A DNA stretch of 64,000 nt from an uncultured Eubacterium sp. (GTDB lineage Bacteria > Bacillota > Clostridia > Lachnospirales > Lachnospiraceae), in contig CAUCXT010000004.1 of NCBI GenBank assembly GCA_958446835.1, positions 38,772 through 102,771 of the forward strand, read 5' to 3'. Both the position numbers and the translations under genes were made by a program. Positions 27,059 to 36,430 of this stretch are shown here, piece after piece. Numbering within the stretch: the first letter of the stretch is position 1; every line of letters begins with the position of its first letter. The notes beneath the pieces were generated by a model. It was given only the letters and a program-made list of their open reading frames with translations. It searched no databases and had not been told where the DNA came from.

Positions 27059-27846
27059 GACTGTGCGTTATCCTCCCCGGCAAACATAGTTTCATCAAAT
27101 TCCGTACTCCTGACCGTTATCACAATATCGTCTTCACGGCTATCCTGCTCTACAGTGATATTTCCCATCTTGATAAGCTCAAGCACAGCAAGAAATGTCA
27201 CAATCACCTGAACCTTGCTCGAAGCCGATGAAAGAAGCTCCCTGAACGAAAAATGCTCATGCTCCATGATAAAATCACGCACATACGACATCTTCTCGTC
27301 AAGACTTACTTCCTCCTTCTCGATTCTTCCGAACTTACTCCTTATCGGGTCAAGCTTATTTTCCTGACGCTTCATTATATCATCGAATATCACCCTCAGC
27401 TTTGCAAGGTTCATATCCCCCACAAGCTCCTCAAGGTTGACCGGCTGTCTATAAGCTGCCACCTCATCAGGAATGGTAGGCATTTTAAACAATGACTTAT
27501 CGGCATCCATATACATATCTTTGAGCTCATAGGACATATACTTATACATCTTATATTCCAGCAATTTTTCAACAAGTTCCGCTCTTGGGTCTTCCTCCTC
27601 GCCTTCCTCATTGACTTCCTTTGGAAGAAGCATCTTAGACTTAATATCAAGTAGTGTAGCTGCCATAACAAGAAATTCACTGACAACATTCAGGTCTTTC
27701 TTTTCCATTCTGTTGACATATTCCATATACTGCTCCGTGATAAGCACGATAGGTATATCATAAATATTAACTTTATTTTTATCAATAAGATGCAGCAAAA
27801 GGTCAAGCGGACCTTCAAACACCTCAAGTTTCACTGGAATTGCCAT
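27055..27846 (-). CDS. scpA: Segregation and condensation protein A
   Basis: 263 residues, kleisin family. The N-terminus VKLEVFEGPLDLLLHLIDKN is the SMC-neck binding helix, followed by IYDIPIVLITEQYMEYV and EFLVMAATLLDIKSKMLLPK. The C-terminal winged helix has VIVTFLAVLELIKMGNITVEQ. It bridges the SMC heads in the condensin complex. The start is the ATG at 27846; a sigma-A-like promoter lies about 80 bases upstream. Confidence 0.96.
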   Translation of the reverse strand: MAIPVKLEVFEGPLDLLLHLIDKNKVNIYDIPIVLITEQYMEYVNRMEKKDLNVVSEFLVMAATLLDIKSKMLLPKEVNEEGEEEDPRAELVEKLLEYKMYKYMSYELKDMYMDADKSLFKMPTIPDEVAAYRQPVNLEELVGDMNLAKLRVIFDDIMKRQENKLDPIRSKFGRIEKEEVSLDEKMSYVRDFIMEHEHFSFRELLSSASSKVQVIVTFLAVLELIKMGNITVEQDSREDDIVITVRSTEFDETMFAGEDNAQS

Positions 27847-27924
27847 CTATTCTCTACCTCTTGTCAAGCACTCCGGGCAACATATACTCTGTGCCTATAT
27901 TGACACAGCAACCCACATTAAATA

Positions 27925-27953
27925 ATCATACCGCAAAAAACGAACTATGACAA
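27925..27953 (-). promoter_or_regulatory. Predicted promoter of scpA-scpB
   Basis: Minus-strand TTGTCA and TATGAT with a 17-base spacer, in the gap between the metallophosphoesterase and scpA. Confidence 0.65.
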
Positions 27954-27984
27954 GTGGCAAATTAAAATCTTAAAAACTATCACT

Positions 27985-28782
27985 TCATCTGCGATGAAGC
28001 ACAGCCGTCACAAGCTCCGGCGGATTATTTATGCGGACATTGATTGTGTGCGTCCCAAGCCCTCTGCCAAGCAGCATGGTACTGTTCTTCTCATGGTACT
28101 CCCCTCCATCATAGTGTGGAAACATAGTGTAATCCGGATTGAGAACTCCGCCCACAAAAGGAAGCCTTATTATACCTCCGTGGACATGCCCTGAGAATAC
28201 AAGGTCTGCTCCCCATGCAGCATATTGTTTAAAAAACATCGGATTATGCGCTATCAGTATTCCATAGCCATCAAGAGACATTCCAATAAGCCCTGATATA
28301 TAATCCTCCTTCATCGATGGTCTGTTCCTTATAAGAAAGAACTCCTTGCCTATCTCAAGCCCATATATGTGTATAAGCTCTCCGTTTTTCTTATAATCCA
28401 CATGTCCGTTATTTAAAATCTTAACACCCGCTTTTTTAAGTGCCAGCATGAGATTATTGTATCTGTCACCATACTTTTCGGTATATACCTTGACTTTCGT
28501 CTCATGGTTTCCATTCGCAAAAAATACAGGATATCTGTCCGCTAATCTCTTTAAAAGTCCGACAACTTCATCCGAGCCATCCGAATGTTTTCGTGTGAGC
28601 AGATCACCCGCCACAATCACAATCTCCGGCTCCTGCTCAACAATCATTCCATATAACTTCTCAAGTGAAATTCCATACACATTATCGTGAAGGTCACTTA
28701 ACATGGCTATCTTTATCCCGTCAAAGCTGCGCGGCAATTTTTCGGAATAAACATCATAGATTGAATTTACTATTTTTTTCAT
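27985..28782 (-). CDS. Metallophosphoesterase (YkuE/calcineurin-like)
   Basis: 265 residues. The motif set of the calcineurin-like family is complete: IAMLSDLHDN (D-x-H), VIVAGDLLTR (GD), FFANGNHETK (GNHE), ILIAHNPMFF and LVFSGHVHGGIIRLP (GHxHGGxxR). A YkuE-type protein normally has an N-terminal signal or membrane segment; here there is only a short lead (MKKIVNSIYDVYSEKL), so this one seems cytoplasmic or loosely membrane-associated. Substrate unknown; some relatives act on UDP-diacylglucosamine or phospholipids. It is divergent from the BrkB gene. Confidence 0.88.
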   Translation of the reverse strand: MKKIVNSIYDVYSEKLPRSFDGIKIAMLSDLHDNVYGISLEKLYGMIVEQEPEIVIVAGDLLTRKHSDGSDEVVGLLKRLADRYPVFFANGNHETKVKVYTEKYGDRYNNLMLALKKAGVKILNNGHVDYKKNGELIHIYGLEIGKEFFLIRNRPSMKEDYISGLIGMSLDGYGILIAHNPMFFKQYAAWGADLVFSGHVHGGIIRLPFVGGVLNPDYTMFPHYDGGEYHEKNSTMLLGRGLGTHTINVRINNPPELVTAVLHRR

Positions 28783-28832
28783 GTAATGTCCGCTTTCCTG
28801 TTTTCAATATTTATATTAAACACACTTTTTGA

Positions 28833-28861
28833 TTGTCATTTTGTCCCAATTCGCATATACT
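28833..28861 (+). promoter_or_regulatory. Predicted promoter of the YihY/BrkB gene
   Basis: TTGTCA and TATACT with a 17-base spacer. The -10 box ends 36 bases before the chosen start at 28898, so this promoter rules out the longer frame that begins at 28829. Confidence 0.65.
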
Positions 28862-28897
28862 GTATTTATAATGTCTTTTGGAAAAGGAACAAATCTT

Positions 28898-29713
28898 ATG
28901 ATGAAACTCGTTTTAATGATAGCAGAAATTGTGGCAAAAGTGAAGAAGGACAAGGTAAATATGTACTCTGCGCAGTCATCATTTTTTATCATTGTGAGCT
29001 TTTTCCCTTTTATAATGCTGCTTTTGTGTATACTCAACTACACCAACATTACAGAAAGCTATCTGCTGACATTCGTGTATGAACTTTTACCTGCAAAGAC
29101 GCAGCCGCTTATCATTTCAATAATCAATGAAATATACCACAGTTCTTCTTTTACACTTCTGTCCGTGACAGCAGTGTCGGCAATATGGGCTGCCGGAAAG
29201 GGGTTCGTGTCAATCATACAGGGATTAAATGACGTATACGATACAGGCGGTGAATCCCGCAACTATTTTATTCTCCGCATACATGCAATGCTATATACGA
29301 TTGCACTTATTGTTGTCATTATTTTTTCACTGGTTCTTATGGTATTCGGAAACCGCATTTTAGAACTGATAAATCTGCATTGGCCGCTGGTCGGCTCCGC
29401 TATCCAGTTTGCACTCAGGTTCAAATTTATCATTTTTATCGGTGTGCTTACATTATTTTCTCTGGTACTCTACATTGTAGTGCCTAACCGCAAGTCAAGA
29501 ATCAAATACGAATTACCGGGTGCCATTTTCACTGCACTGGGATGGAGCATCTTTTCGTATGTATTCTCCATATATGTAGATATGTCTACCGGATTTGCAA
29601 TTACATACGGAAGTCTTGCAACGCTTGTATTCATAATGCTGTGGCTGTACGCATGCATGAATGTGCTCTTCATAGGCGCTGAGATAAACGCACATTTTCA
29701 GGGAATCCGGTGA
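28898..29713 (+). CDS. YihY/virulence factor BrkB family membrane protein
   Basis: About 272 residues from the ATG at 28898, with AAAAGGA nine bases upstream. Six membrane helices are visible, with YSAQSSFFIIVSFFPFIMLL near the start (the family's A-x-S-F-x-x-x-L-S-x-x-P pattern). FTLLSVTAVSAIWAAGKGFVSI and a late GSLATLVFIMLWLYACMNVLF follow, ending in LFIGAEINAHF. These are BrkB hallmarks. The old RNase BN label for this family is wrong for this protein type, and the molecular role is unknown. It is a single plus-strand gene flanked by divergent and convergent genes. Confidence 0.9.
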   Translation: MMKLVLMIAEIVAKVKKDKVNMYSAQSSFFIIVSFFPFIMLLLCILNYTNITESYLLTFVYELLPAKTQPLIISIINEIYHSSSFTLLSVTAVSAIWAAGKGFVSIIQGLNDVYDTGGESRNYFILRIHAMLYTIALIVVIIFSLVLMVFGNRILELINLHWPLVGSAIQFALRFKFIIFIGVLTLFSLVLYIVVPNRKSRIKYELPGAIFTALGWSIFSYVFSIYVDMSTGFAITYGSLATLVFIMLWLYACMNVLFIGAEINAHFQGIR

Positions 29714-29741
29714 TTGATTGTCAACCCGGGCTGCGATAGCA

Positions 29742-29787
29742 CCGGGCGAATATGCAATTTTACATATAAGGTTGCACATTCGCCCGG
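29742..29787. terminator. Bidirectional terminator hairpin
   Basis: Arms CCGGGCGAAT-TGCAA and TTGCA-ATTCGCCCGG (16 positions with one mismatch) with a 14-base loop, between the convergent BrkB gene and the SpoIID gene. The T-tract is short, so efficiency is uncertain. Confidence 0.65.
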
Positions 29788-29818
29788 TTAAAGCATACAC
29801 TGCTGCAATGTCTGATTA

Positions 29819-32212
29819 TCAATATATATTCACAATATCTATATTGTTGTAGAAAAACTCCAGTATGTCATCATATCTCATTCCCCTTTTTACCATAGCC
29901 GATACTGCATTCTGGCTCATTCCTATTCCATGTCCGTATCCGCCCCCTGCTATGCGGTATCCTGTCACATTTCCCTCATCATAAAGCTCCTCGATATATA
30001 TATATGAACTTGGAAGAAAATCAAAGCTCGTTTCTGTCTGAGTATGTGTCATAATTTTATTTTCTCCCGGCCCTAACACATATCTTATATTCAATTCTCC
30101 TCGCACCATTGCATCGCCGTCCGTTCCGTGAATTATAATACTGCGCACCGCGCCCGAGGATATTCTCTGCTCTATCTCAATTGATACAAGTCTGCCGATA
30201 TAAGGATTTTCAGATGATATATATTCTCCATCCATATTTTTCATAAGTATATTTCCGGGTTCCGATAAATACCTCACCTTCAGGTACTCATTGATTCTGC
30301 TCTCAAGGTACTCTCTGTCGAGTTCAACACTCCATCTGTAAAACGGAAATTCGTAGTCGTAATCTTCTTCATTTTCGGAACATATAAAGCTTTTAAAGCG
30401 CTCATCATCCGACAAATCAATGTTCTCCCCGGATGGATTTACTGTTTTCTCCTCATATATTCCTCCCTTTTCTCCTCCCCACAATGATAAATCAGACATA
30501 TATCCACAGGATGTCGAGTAATAATACGCTGCAACAACACCGTCATCGCTTCTCATAACCTGACCGTAGGTTTCCTTGACAGCCTGTGTCGAATCGGGCT
30601 GTTCCTTGATATTGTTGTACACCTGATACCCCACGCTGTCATCCACATGTGCTCCATACGCCCTGTATGAGTTATTCATTATATGCCTGTAGGCATAGCT
30701 TCTTGCACACACCGCCTGAACCTTAAGCGCCTCCACACCGAAGCCGACAGGCATCTCGCTCGGAACAACATGGTAAAGATACTCTTCAAGTGGAAGTTCA
30801 TTCACAATAACCAATCCACCGTCCTCCGCAGCTATCTCCAATATTCCGCTATAATACGGATTTCCATACGAGCGTTCAACACTCAGCACCGTTATAGTCG
30901 TATTAAGTCCGAGTGGTGCCACCTTCAACCTTCCATCAGACATATATTCGCTGTCCGGGTAAATATCTACCAGCTCTCCGCCGGCAATCTTTATAATCTC
31001 ATCACCCTTTTGTATAGTAAATCCATTCTCGGATGTGAGCGTTACCCTGTCATGGAAAATCGAGCCAAAGCCTGTGTTCATTATAAGTACTCTTATATTT
31101 TCTGCGTGAAGCTCCTTCTTTAACACTGCCGCACATATTCTGCCATCAGCTACGACAAAATCTGCAAGATCGTATCCAACCAATATATCGTTTATACTCT
31201 TTTCTTCAAGTATTCCATAATTTTTGTAGACACGGAAATTATCGGCTATCTCAACCTTACCGTAACCATCAAGTTCAACCGCTGTATTGCTCACCCTGAG
31301 CACCTTCCCGCTTATCGTGTCATTCTTAATCGTAAGCTGCCTGACTCTTCCCGACTCCATCCCGATATCCGCTATGGTATTCTGAAAAGTTTTATCAAGT
31401 CCTGATACGTCAAATTCCCTGTATACACCGGAAATATACGCTTCTATCTTTCTTCCCTGTGCACTGCACAGCCACACGTTATGATAAGTAACCGACTCGT
31501 CCACAACAGCGAGCACATAAACAATATTACTGCCTCTTGCATACACGCATATTTTTTTATCCGAATACGCATCCATATTCAACCCTTCAAAATTAAAACA
31601 CCCCTCCTCAGCAACGCAGCTCCACAGACCATACTGTCGAATCTGTGCTGAGGTCATATTAGCCGGCGTACCAACAATTGTAAGCTCACGTCTTACAACT
31701 CCTCCCGCATTGCCATTAACCAGCACCATATAATCATATATCTTTTCAAACGACGTCTTCTTTACCCTCTTAGAAGCCTTATTTTTTTTCACGTCAACCC
31801 CTGTATGCTCAACTATATCAGTTATATCCCAGTTTTTCTGTAAAAGATATTCCCTGAGTTCGCCATAAGTCAATGCAGAATATGCATATTCCGGCTGTAT
31901 GTACTCATCATTATCCCATGCTATTGCGGCTGTCTTTTCCAGTTCTTCCATATATTTAACATACCATTGGGAGCGGTTATCATCCTGTGATGGTGCCATA
32001 TCCGTGTCTAACAGCACCAACATCCTCGATGCCAATGCCCTGCTTATATAATTGTCCGTTTCCTTTAATTGAGCCCTTAAAGCAGCTATAAAACACCATA
32101 CCACAGCCACAGCAATCAAAAATAAAGCTATGACTTTCAGAGGATTGTGCGACCGAATACGCTCGACATAGCTCCTCTTATATCTGTGTTTTCTTCTAAC
32201 CTTATTCTCCAC
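29819..32212 (-). CDS. Large SpoIID/LytB domain cell-wall protein
   Basis: 797 residues from a GTG start with GGGGGAG six bases upstream. A basic lead and one membrane helix at about 27-46 (VIALFLIAVAVVWCFIAAL) anchor it, with the rest outside. A long N-terminal part of about 450 residues has no clear motif but contains beta-rich SH3-like stretches. The SpoIID domain follows, with NELPLEEYLYHVVPSEMPVG and its catalytic-type glutamate, then EALKVQAVCARSYAYRH, AVKETYGQVM, VAAYYYSTSCGYMSD and near the end GGYGHGIGMSQNAVSAMVKRG. SpoIID is a lytic transglycosylase that drives engulfment. This protein is twice the usual length, so it may be a LytB-type vegetative or spore-wall enzyme rather than canonical SpoIID. 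Confidence 0.85.
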   Translation of the reverse strand: MENKVRRKHRYKRSYVERIRSHNPLKVIALFLIAVAVVWCFIAALRAQLKETDNYISRALASRMLVLLDTDMAPSQDDNRSQWYVKYMEELEKTAAIAWDNDEYIQPEYAYSALTYGELREYLLQKNWDITDIVEHTGVDVKKNKASKRVKKTSFEKIYDYMVLVNGNAGGVVRRELTIVGTPANMTSAQIRQYGLWSCVAEEGCFNFEGLNMDAYSDKKICVYARGSNIVYVLAVVDESVTYHNVWLCSAQGRKIEAYISGVYREFDVSGLDKTFQNTIADIGMESGRVRQLTIKNDTISGKVLRVSNTAVELDGYGKVEIADNFRVYKNYGILEEKSINDILVGYDLADFVVADGRICAAVLKKELHAENIRVLIMNTGFGSIFHDRVTLTSENGFTIQKGDEIIKIAGGELVDIYPDSEYMSDGRLKVAPLGLNTTITVLSVERSYGNPYYSGILEIAAEDGGLVIVNELPLEEYLYHVVPSEMPVGFGVEALKVQAVCARSYAYRHIMNNSYRAYGAHVDDSVGYQVYNNIKEQPDSTQAVKETYGQVMRSDDGVVAAYYYSTSCGYMSDLSLWGGEKGGIYEEKTVNPSGENIDLSDDERFKSFICSENEEDYDYEFPFYRWSVELDREYLESRINEYLKVRYLSEPGNILMKNMDGEYISSENPYIGRLVSIEIEQRISSGAVRSIIIHGTDGDAMVRGELNIRYVLGPGENKIMTHTQTETSFDFLPSSYIYIEELYDEGNVTGYRIAGGGYGHGIGMSQNAVSAMVKRGMRYDDILEFFYNNIDIVNIY

Positions 32213-32291
32213 AACAAGCTCCCCCTGTCACTTCATTTCTTATGCAGGCATGACCAACTTCTGCATGCTCTATTGTATTACCGTAAACACA

Positions 32292-32319
32292 AAAGTAGAC
32301 CCCTTTCGGAGTCTACTTT
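32292..32319 (-). terminator. Intrinsic terminator downstream of the GT-C-like gene
   Basis: Perfect 9-bp arms AAAGTAGAC and GTCTACTTT around a 10-base loop, followed on the minus strand by a T-rich run. It lies about 285 bases beyond the stop of the GT-C-like gene, so transcripts would include the unusual segment at 32340-32500. Confidence 0.65.
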
Positions 32320-32339
32320 ATTTGAAAATTAATAGATTC

Positions 32340-32500
32340 TTATTCATATCCCAAAATGCCGTTTCCTACAGTTTTGACGCCCTAGCTCAAGCTAGGTGGG
32401 CGACCTCACATAAGCTTCAGCCATCCACTGCAAAGGAGGCTCGACATCCACTTATAAATGTTGGAATCCCATGAACGTAAATGTAGGTTCAAAAAAGTAA
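32340..32500 (+). mobile_element. Possible IS200/IS605-type 3'-end remnant with omega-RNA-like fold
   Basis: Within a 392-base stretch (32213-32604) that has no convincing gene lies a segment of stable inverted repeats. CGCC-CTAGCT and AGCTAG-GTGGGCG form a nested stem at about 32378-32402. A second structured part reads toward GGAATCCCATGAACGT and GTAGGTTCAA near 32463-32491. The GGAATCCC...GGTTCAA ending is like the right ends of IS200/IS605 elements, where the omega-RNA of TnpB is encoded. In the plus frame the end of the 32250-32474 reading frame (ARHPLINVGIP) could be a decayed TnpB C-terminus. No TnpA or intact TnpB is present. This is recognition by resemblance, not by a database match. 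Confidence 0.35.
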
Positions 32501-32604
32501 GATTGTCGTACACCCCAGGACTAAATCCATTAATCATCTGTTACTATTATATCTTGAACTGGATAAAGTATACCACATCAATGAATATTTAGCAAGATTT
32601 TTCT

Positions 32605-34485
32605 TTACTTGCGATACAATATATAGTATGTGAGCGAACATGCCAATCCTTCTGACACAGTATATGGTCCATCTATATTATAACCCTCTCCAAGTGCCAG
32701 CAAAGCATCCTCTGTATGATTCCTGCTCCACGGTATTTCCACATATATGGCTCTATGGTCTAAGAAAACGACCTCCTCCATATAATAAAGACGCTGTATA
32801 GCATGTAGGTTGACCTCTCCATCCGCTTTTTTGTAGGTACGCACCCTGTTAACAGAATCCCATAAAAGATCCGGATTTACAAACTGATCCTCCGTCTGTT
32901 CCACAAAGGATGACACTATCCTGTACCATCCCTGATAGTCAACTCTGTCAAGCATCTTGTCAACCGCTTTATCCATGTATGTATACTGATAATTATAGTA
33001 CCCGAAATCGCCAACATTAGAATCCATATATTCCAGCTCATTTCTTGTCGCCGCTGTCCAGACCATTGGAATTTTACCCGTGTTGACTCTCGTAAATACC
33101 GTGAGTGAAACCGGATCTATTGTAACAAACGTCTCCACAAATGCAAGCAGTCCCATTGCTGCCGATACACAGATATATGCTTTTTTCGCTTCAAGTGCCC
33201 TTATAACCATTACCATCACTATGAGCAGGAAAAGAGTATCCGACAAAATATTATATCTTGTCTGCTTGGCCTCCAAAAAGAATAAAAGGAAGAATGTGTA
33301 TACAAAATACTGTATCAGTATGAATGAAAATACCCTTACATCTATTTCCTTGTTCTTTCGCACTGACGGAACCACAATACATATAACAATACACGCAACC
33401 AATATCAGAATCCACAGCCATGAAAAATTTAACACGAAGAGCTGACGCACCTTCATCATAAAATGAGCACTGTTGAACTGAAAGTTCATAGTTCCCTCGC
33501 CACCAAGCTTCAGAACATCCTTAATCTTATTTCCGCCCCACATAGGAATATTGATTATTTTAATAAAAGCTGCTACACACGCAATCAGAAAAATTCCAAA
33601 TCCAATATAGTGTCCCGGCTTAAGTTTTTTAATGAAGTCTCTTATTCCACCGCTTTTCTTAATATATGCCGCAATCTCATATATGACAATAAAAAACAGC
33701 ATGGAAAAAGCCATCATTGCTCCGGTCTCTTTACACGTTCCGAGCATTATAAGCCAGAAAAACATCAATATATACTTTCGTGTAAGATATGCGCACAATA
33801 CATATATAAACAATACCGCTAAAGGATATTCCATATGTATAGTCGTGGACAAACCAAGAAAAATCGGATGAATCGACACAATAAAAGCTGCTATCGCACT
33901 AACGTAATCCTTTTTCTTTGGAAATATCTTCTTAAATATATAGAATAGACATACCGCAGCAACTGCTCCCATTACCATATACGAATACTGGAACCCCATG
34001 GCATTAGGCACATTAAGGAGCTGCCCCAACATAGTTACAAAAATAAAGCCGTGACTGATATGTCCGAAAATAAAGCCGCTTTTAAATGTATCAAACAAAA
34101 TTCCATTCGGATAATATGCTATTCTATCCATCTGTGTATAATAAAGCTGTGCATCCGACCACTGGTATGTGCCAATCATATTAACTCTTATGACAATGCT
34201 CACCACAAAAATAATCACAGAGCAGACCATTGGCGAACCCGGTTTCCCAATCTTTTTCAACTTGAACGCACATATAAGCGTAACTGCAAGCAGAACTGCG
34301 AAAACAATAGGATTGATTATATTACAAGTATGCACAAACTTTAAAACATCATCCGTCCACTCCTGCCTGTAATATGAAAACGGTGCAATCGCAAACAACC
34401 ACACAAACAAAGCCATAATGACTGACAACTGTGCTGTAACGTTATACAGAGTATCAAGCGATTTTTTCTTTTTCATGTTATACAT
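32605..34485 (-). CDS. Polytopic GT-C-like membrane protein (possible glycosyltransferase)
   Basis: About 626 residues. Ten or more membrane helices are followed by a soluble C-terminal part of about 120 residues containing VDYQGWYRIVSSFVEQ. The first outer loop has YQWSDAQLYYTQMDRIAYYPNG, where acidic and aromatic residues sit as in GT-C transferases, and YPLAVLFIYVLCAYLTRKYIL and GTCKETGAMMAFSMLF lie further on. No named family can be given with certainty; dolichyl- or polyprenyl-phosphate-sugar dependent transferase is the best guess. The start is ambiguous between ATGs at 34485 and 34476, which lie 3 and 12 bases after AAGGGAG. It is a single-gene unit. Confidence 0.7.
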   Translation of the reverse strand: MYNMKKKKSLDTLYNVTAQLSVIMALFVWLFAIAPFSYYRQEWTDDVLKFVHTCNIINPIVFAVLLAVTLICAFKLKKIGKPGSPMVCSVIIFVVSIVIRVNMIGTYQWSDAQLYYTQMDRIAYYPNGILFDTFKSGFIFGHISHGFIFVTMLGQLLNVPNAMGFQYSYMVMGAVAAVCLFYIFKKIFPKKKDYVSAIAAFIVSIHPIFLGLSTTIHMEYPLAVLFIYVLCAYLTRKYILMFFWLIMLGTCKETGAMMAFSMLFFIVIYEIAAYIKKSGGIRDFIKKLKPGHYIGFGIFLIACVAAFIKIINIPMWGGNKIKDVLKLGGEGTMNFQFNSAHFMMKVRQLFVLNFSWLWILILVACIVICIVVPSVRKNKEIDVRVFSFILIQYFVYTFFLLFFLEAKQTRYNILSDTLFLLIVMVMVIRALEAKKAYICVSAAMGLLAFVETFVTIDPVSLTVFTRVNTGKIPMVWTAATRNELEYMDSNVGDFGYYNYQYTYMDKAVDKMLDRVDYQGWYRIVSSFVEQTEDQFVNPDLLWDSVNRVRTYKKADGEVNLHAIQRLYYMEEVVFLDHRAIYVEIPWSRNHTEDALLALGEGYNIDGPYTVSEGLACSLTYYILYRK

Positions 34486-34585
34486 ATACTCCCTTCGTCT
34501 ATCACATTTAGAATAAGACTTTGTAAAGAATATCATACCCATTACTGTTTGTCAAATTAAGCAGCCTGCCATTTTATACGAAAAA

Positions 34586-34612
34586 GCCGGGTGCGAATTA
34601 TTCGCACCCGGC
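34586..34612 (-). terminator. Intrinsic terminator of pckA
   Basis: Perfect 12-bp stem GCCGGGTGCGAA/TTCGCACCCGGC with a 3-base loop. On the minus strand it is followed by TTTTTCG. It lies 45 bases after the pckA stop. Confidence 0.9.
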
Positions 34613-34656
34613 ATAATCTGCATTATATTCCTATTCTTTTGAACAGAAAATTCTGA

Positions 34657-36261
34657 TTAGAGCTGAGGACCAGCAGCAACTAATGCCTTACCAGCATCAT
34701 TTCCCTCATACTTAGCGAAGTTCTTGATGAATCTTCCAGCTAAGTCAACTGCCTTCTTCTCCCACTCAGAAGCATCAGCGTAAGTATCTCTTGGATCAAG
34801 AATACCTGTATCAACGCCCTCAAGCTCAGTAGGAACCTCGAAGTTGAAGTAAGGAATCTTCTTTGTAGGAACCTTGTTGATTGCTCCGCTAAGGATGCCG
34901 TCGATGATACCACGAGTATCCTTAATGGAAATTCTCTTGCCGGTTCCGTTCCAGCCTGTATTTACAAGGTAAGCCTTAGCTCCGCTCTTCTCCATCTTCT
35001 TAACAAGCTCCTCAGCATACTTAGTAGGATGAAGCTCAAGGAAAGCCTGTCCGAAGCAAGCTGAGAATGTAGGTGTAGGCTCTGTGATACCTCTCTCTGT
35101 ACCGGCAAGCTTAGCAGTAAATCCTGAAAGGAAGTAATACTGTGTCTGTGCCTCAGTAAGAATAGATACTGGAGGAAGTACACCAAATGCATCTGCTGAA
35201 AGGAAGATTACGTTCTTTGCAGCAGGAGCTGAAGAGATTGGACGTACAATGTTCTTGATATGATCAATAGGATAAGATACACGAGTATTCTCTGTTACGC
35301 TCTTATCGTCGAAATCAATCTTGCCGTTTGCATCAACAGTAACGTTCTCAAGAAGAGCGTTTCTCTTGATTGCATTGTAGATATCAGGCTCAGACTCCTT
35401 GTCAAGTCCGATAACCTTAGCGTAGCAGCCTCCCTCGAAGTTGAATACGCCGTTGTCATCCCAGCCGTGCTCGTCATCACCGATGAGGAGTCTCTTAGGG
35501 TCTGTAGAAAGAGTAGTCTTACCTGTTCCTGAAAGACCGAAGAAGATAGCTGTGTTCTCGCCGTTCATATCTGTGTTAGCTGAGCAGTGCATAGAAGCAA
35601 TACCCTTGAGTGGAAGGTAGTAGTTCATCATTGAGAACATACCCTTCTTCATCTCTCCGCCGTACCATGTGTTAACGATAACCTGCTCACGGCTTGTGAT
35701 GTTGAACATAACTGCTGTCTCAGAGTTTAATCCTAACTCTTTGTAGTTCTCAACTTTTGCCTTAGAAGCATTGTAAACAACGAAATCTGGCTCGAAGTTC
35801 TCTAATTCTTCTGCTGTAGGTTTGATGAACATATTTGTTACAAAGTGAGCCTGCCAAGCAACCTCAACGATGAAACGAACTGCCATTCTTGTATCCTTGT
35901 TAGCTCCGCAGAAAGCATCTACTACGAAAAGTCTCTTGTTAGAGAGCTCCTTCTTAGCGATATCCTTAACTGCTGCCCAAGTCTCCTCTGTCATAGGATG
36001 GTTATCGTTCTTGTACTCATCGGATGTCCACCAAACTGTGTCCTTGGAGTTCTTATCAACAACGATATACTTATCCTTAGGTGAACGTCCTGTGTAGATA
36101 CCTGTCATAACATTGACAGCGCCAAGCTCGCTCTCCTTACCTACTTCATAGCCCTCGTTAGAAGACTTAGTCTCCTCCTCGAATAAGAACTCATAAGAAG
36201 GATTGTAGACAACTTCTGTAGTACCTGTGATGCCATACTTGCTTAAATCGATCTTTGCCAT
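34657..36261 (-). CDS. pckA: Phosphoenolpyruvate carboxykinase (ATP)
   Basis: 534 residues from the ATG at 36261, preceded by AGAGG; 17 in-frame codons further upstream lack family similarity. Visible motifs are NVMTGIYTGRSPKDKYIV, MHCSANTDMNGENTAIFFG, the kinase-1a P-loop FFGLSGTGKTTLSTDPKR and kinase-2 LLIGDDEHGWDDNGVFNFEG. YPIDHIKNIVRPISSAPAAK and GFTAKLAGTERGITEP complete the ATP-type set. It interconverts oxaloacetate with PEP and CO2; in anaerobes it often runs in the carboxylating direction toward succinate. The start region codon use (many preferred codons) suggests strong expression. Confidence 0.97.
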   Translation of the reverse strand: MAKIDLSKYGITGTTEVVYNPSYEFLFEEETKSSNEGYEVGKESELGAVNVMTGIYTGRSPKDKYIVVDKNSKDTVWWTSDEYKNDNHPMTEETWAAVKDIAKKELSNKRLFVVDAFCGANKDTRMAVRFIVEVAWQAHFVTNMFIKPTAEELENFEPDFVVYNASKAKVENYKELGLNSETAVMFNITSREQVIVNTWYGGEMKKGMFSMMNYYLPLKGIASMHCSANTDMNGENTAIFFGLSGTGKTTLSTDPKRLLIGDDEHGWDDNGVFNFEGGCYAKVIGLDKESEPDIYNAIKRNALLENVTVDANGKIDFDDKSVTENTRVSYPIDHIKNIVRPISSAPAAKNVIFLSADAFGVLPPVSILTEAQTQYYFLSGFTAKLAGTERGITEPTPTFSACFGQAFLELHPTKYAEELVKKMEKSGAKAYLVNTGWNGTGKRISIKDTRGIIDGILSGAINKVPTKKIPYFNFEVPTELEGVDTGILDPRDTYADASEWEKKAVDLAGRFIKNFAKYEGNDAGKALVAAGPQL

Positions 36262-36323
36262 CTTACATAAACCTCTTTTCTTATAATGTATCAGTAGAAA
36301 TGGATTAACCACATTCTTTTGCT

Positions 36324-36352
36324 ATTATACATAATCACTTTTCAAAAAGCAA
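36324..36352 (-). promoter_or_regulatory. Predicted promoter of pckA
   Basis: Minus-strand TTGCTT and TATAAT with a 17-base spacer and an extended -10 TG (TGTATAAT). The 5' leader before pckA is about 55 bases. Confidence 0.7.
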
Positions 36353-36430
36353 CAGTATAATCATAGTGTTTAGGTAAATTTTAGAAATAATACAGGAAAA
36401 AATTTACTGTTTTTATACCGTTATCCTATA

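Noticed and set aside
28829..28897. Longer start for the BrkB gene
   Set aside because: It would lie inside the predicted promoter and has no ribosome binding site.
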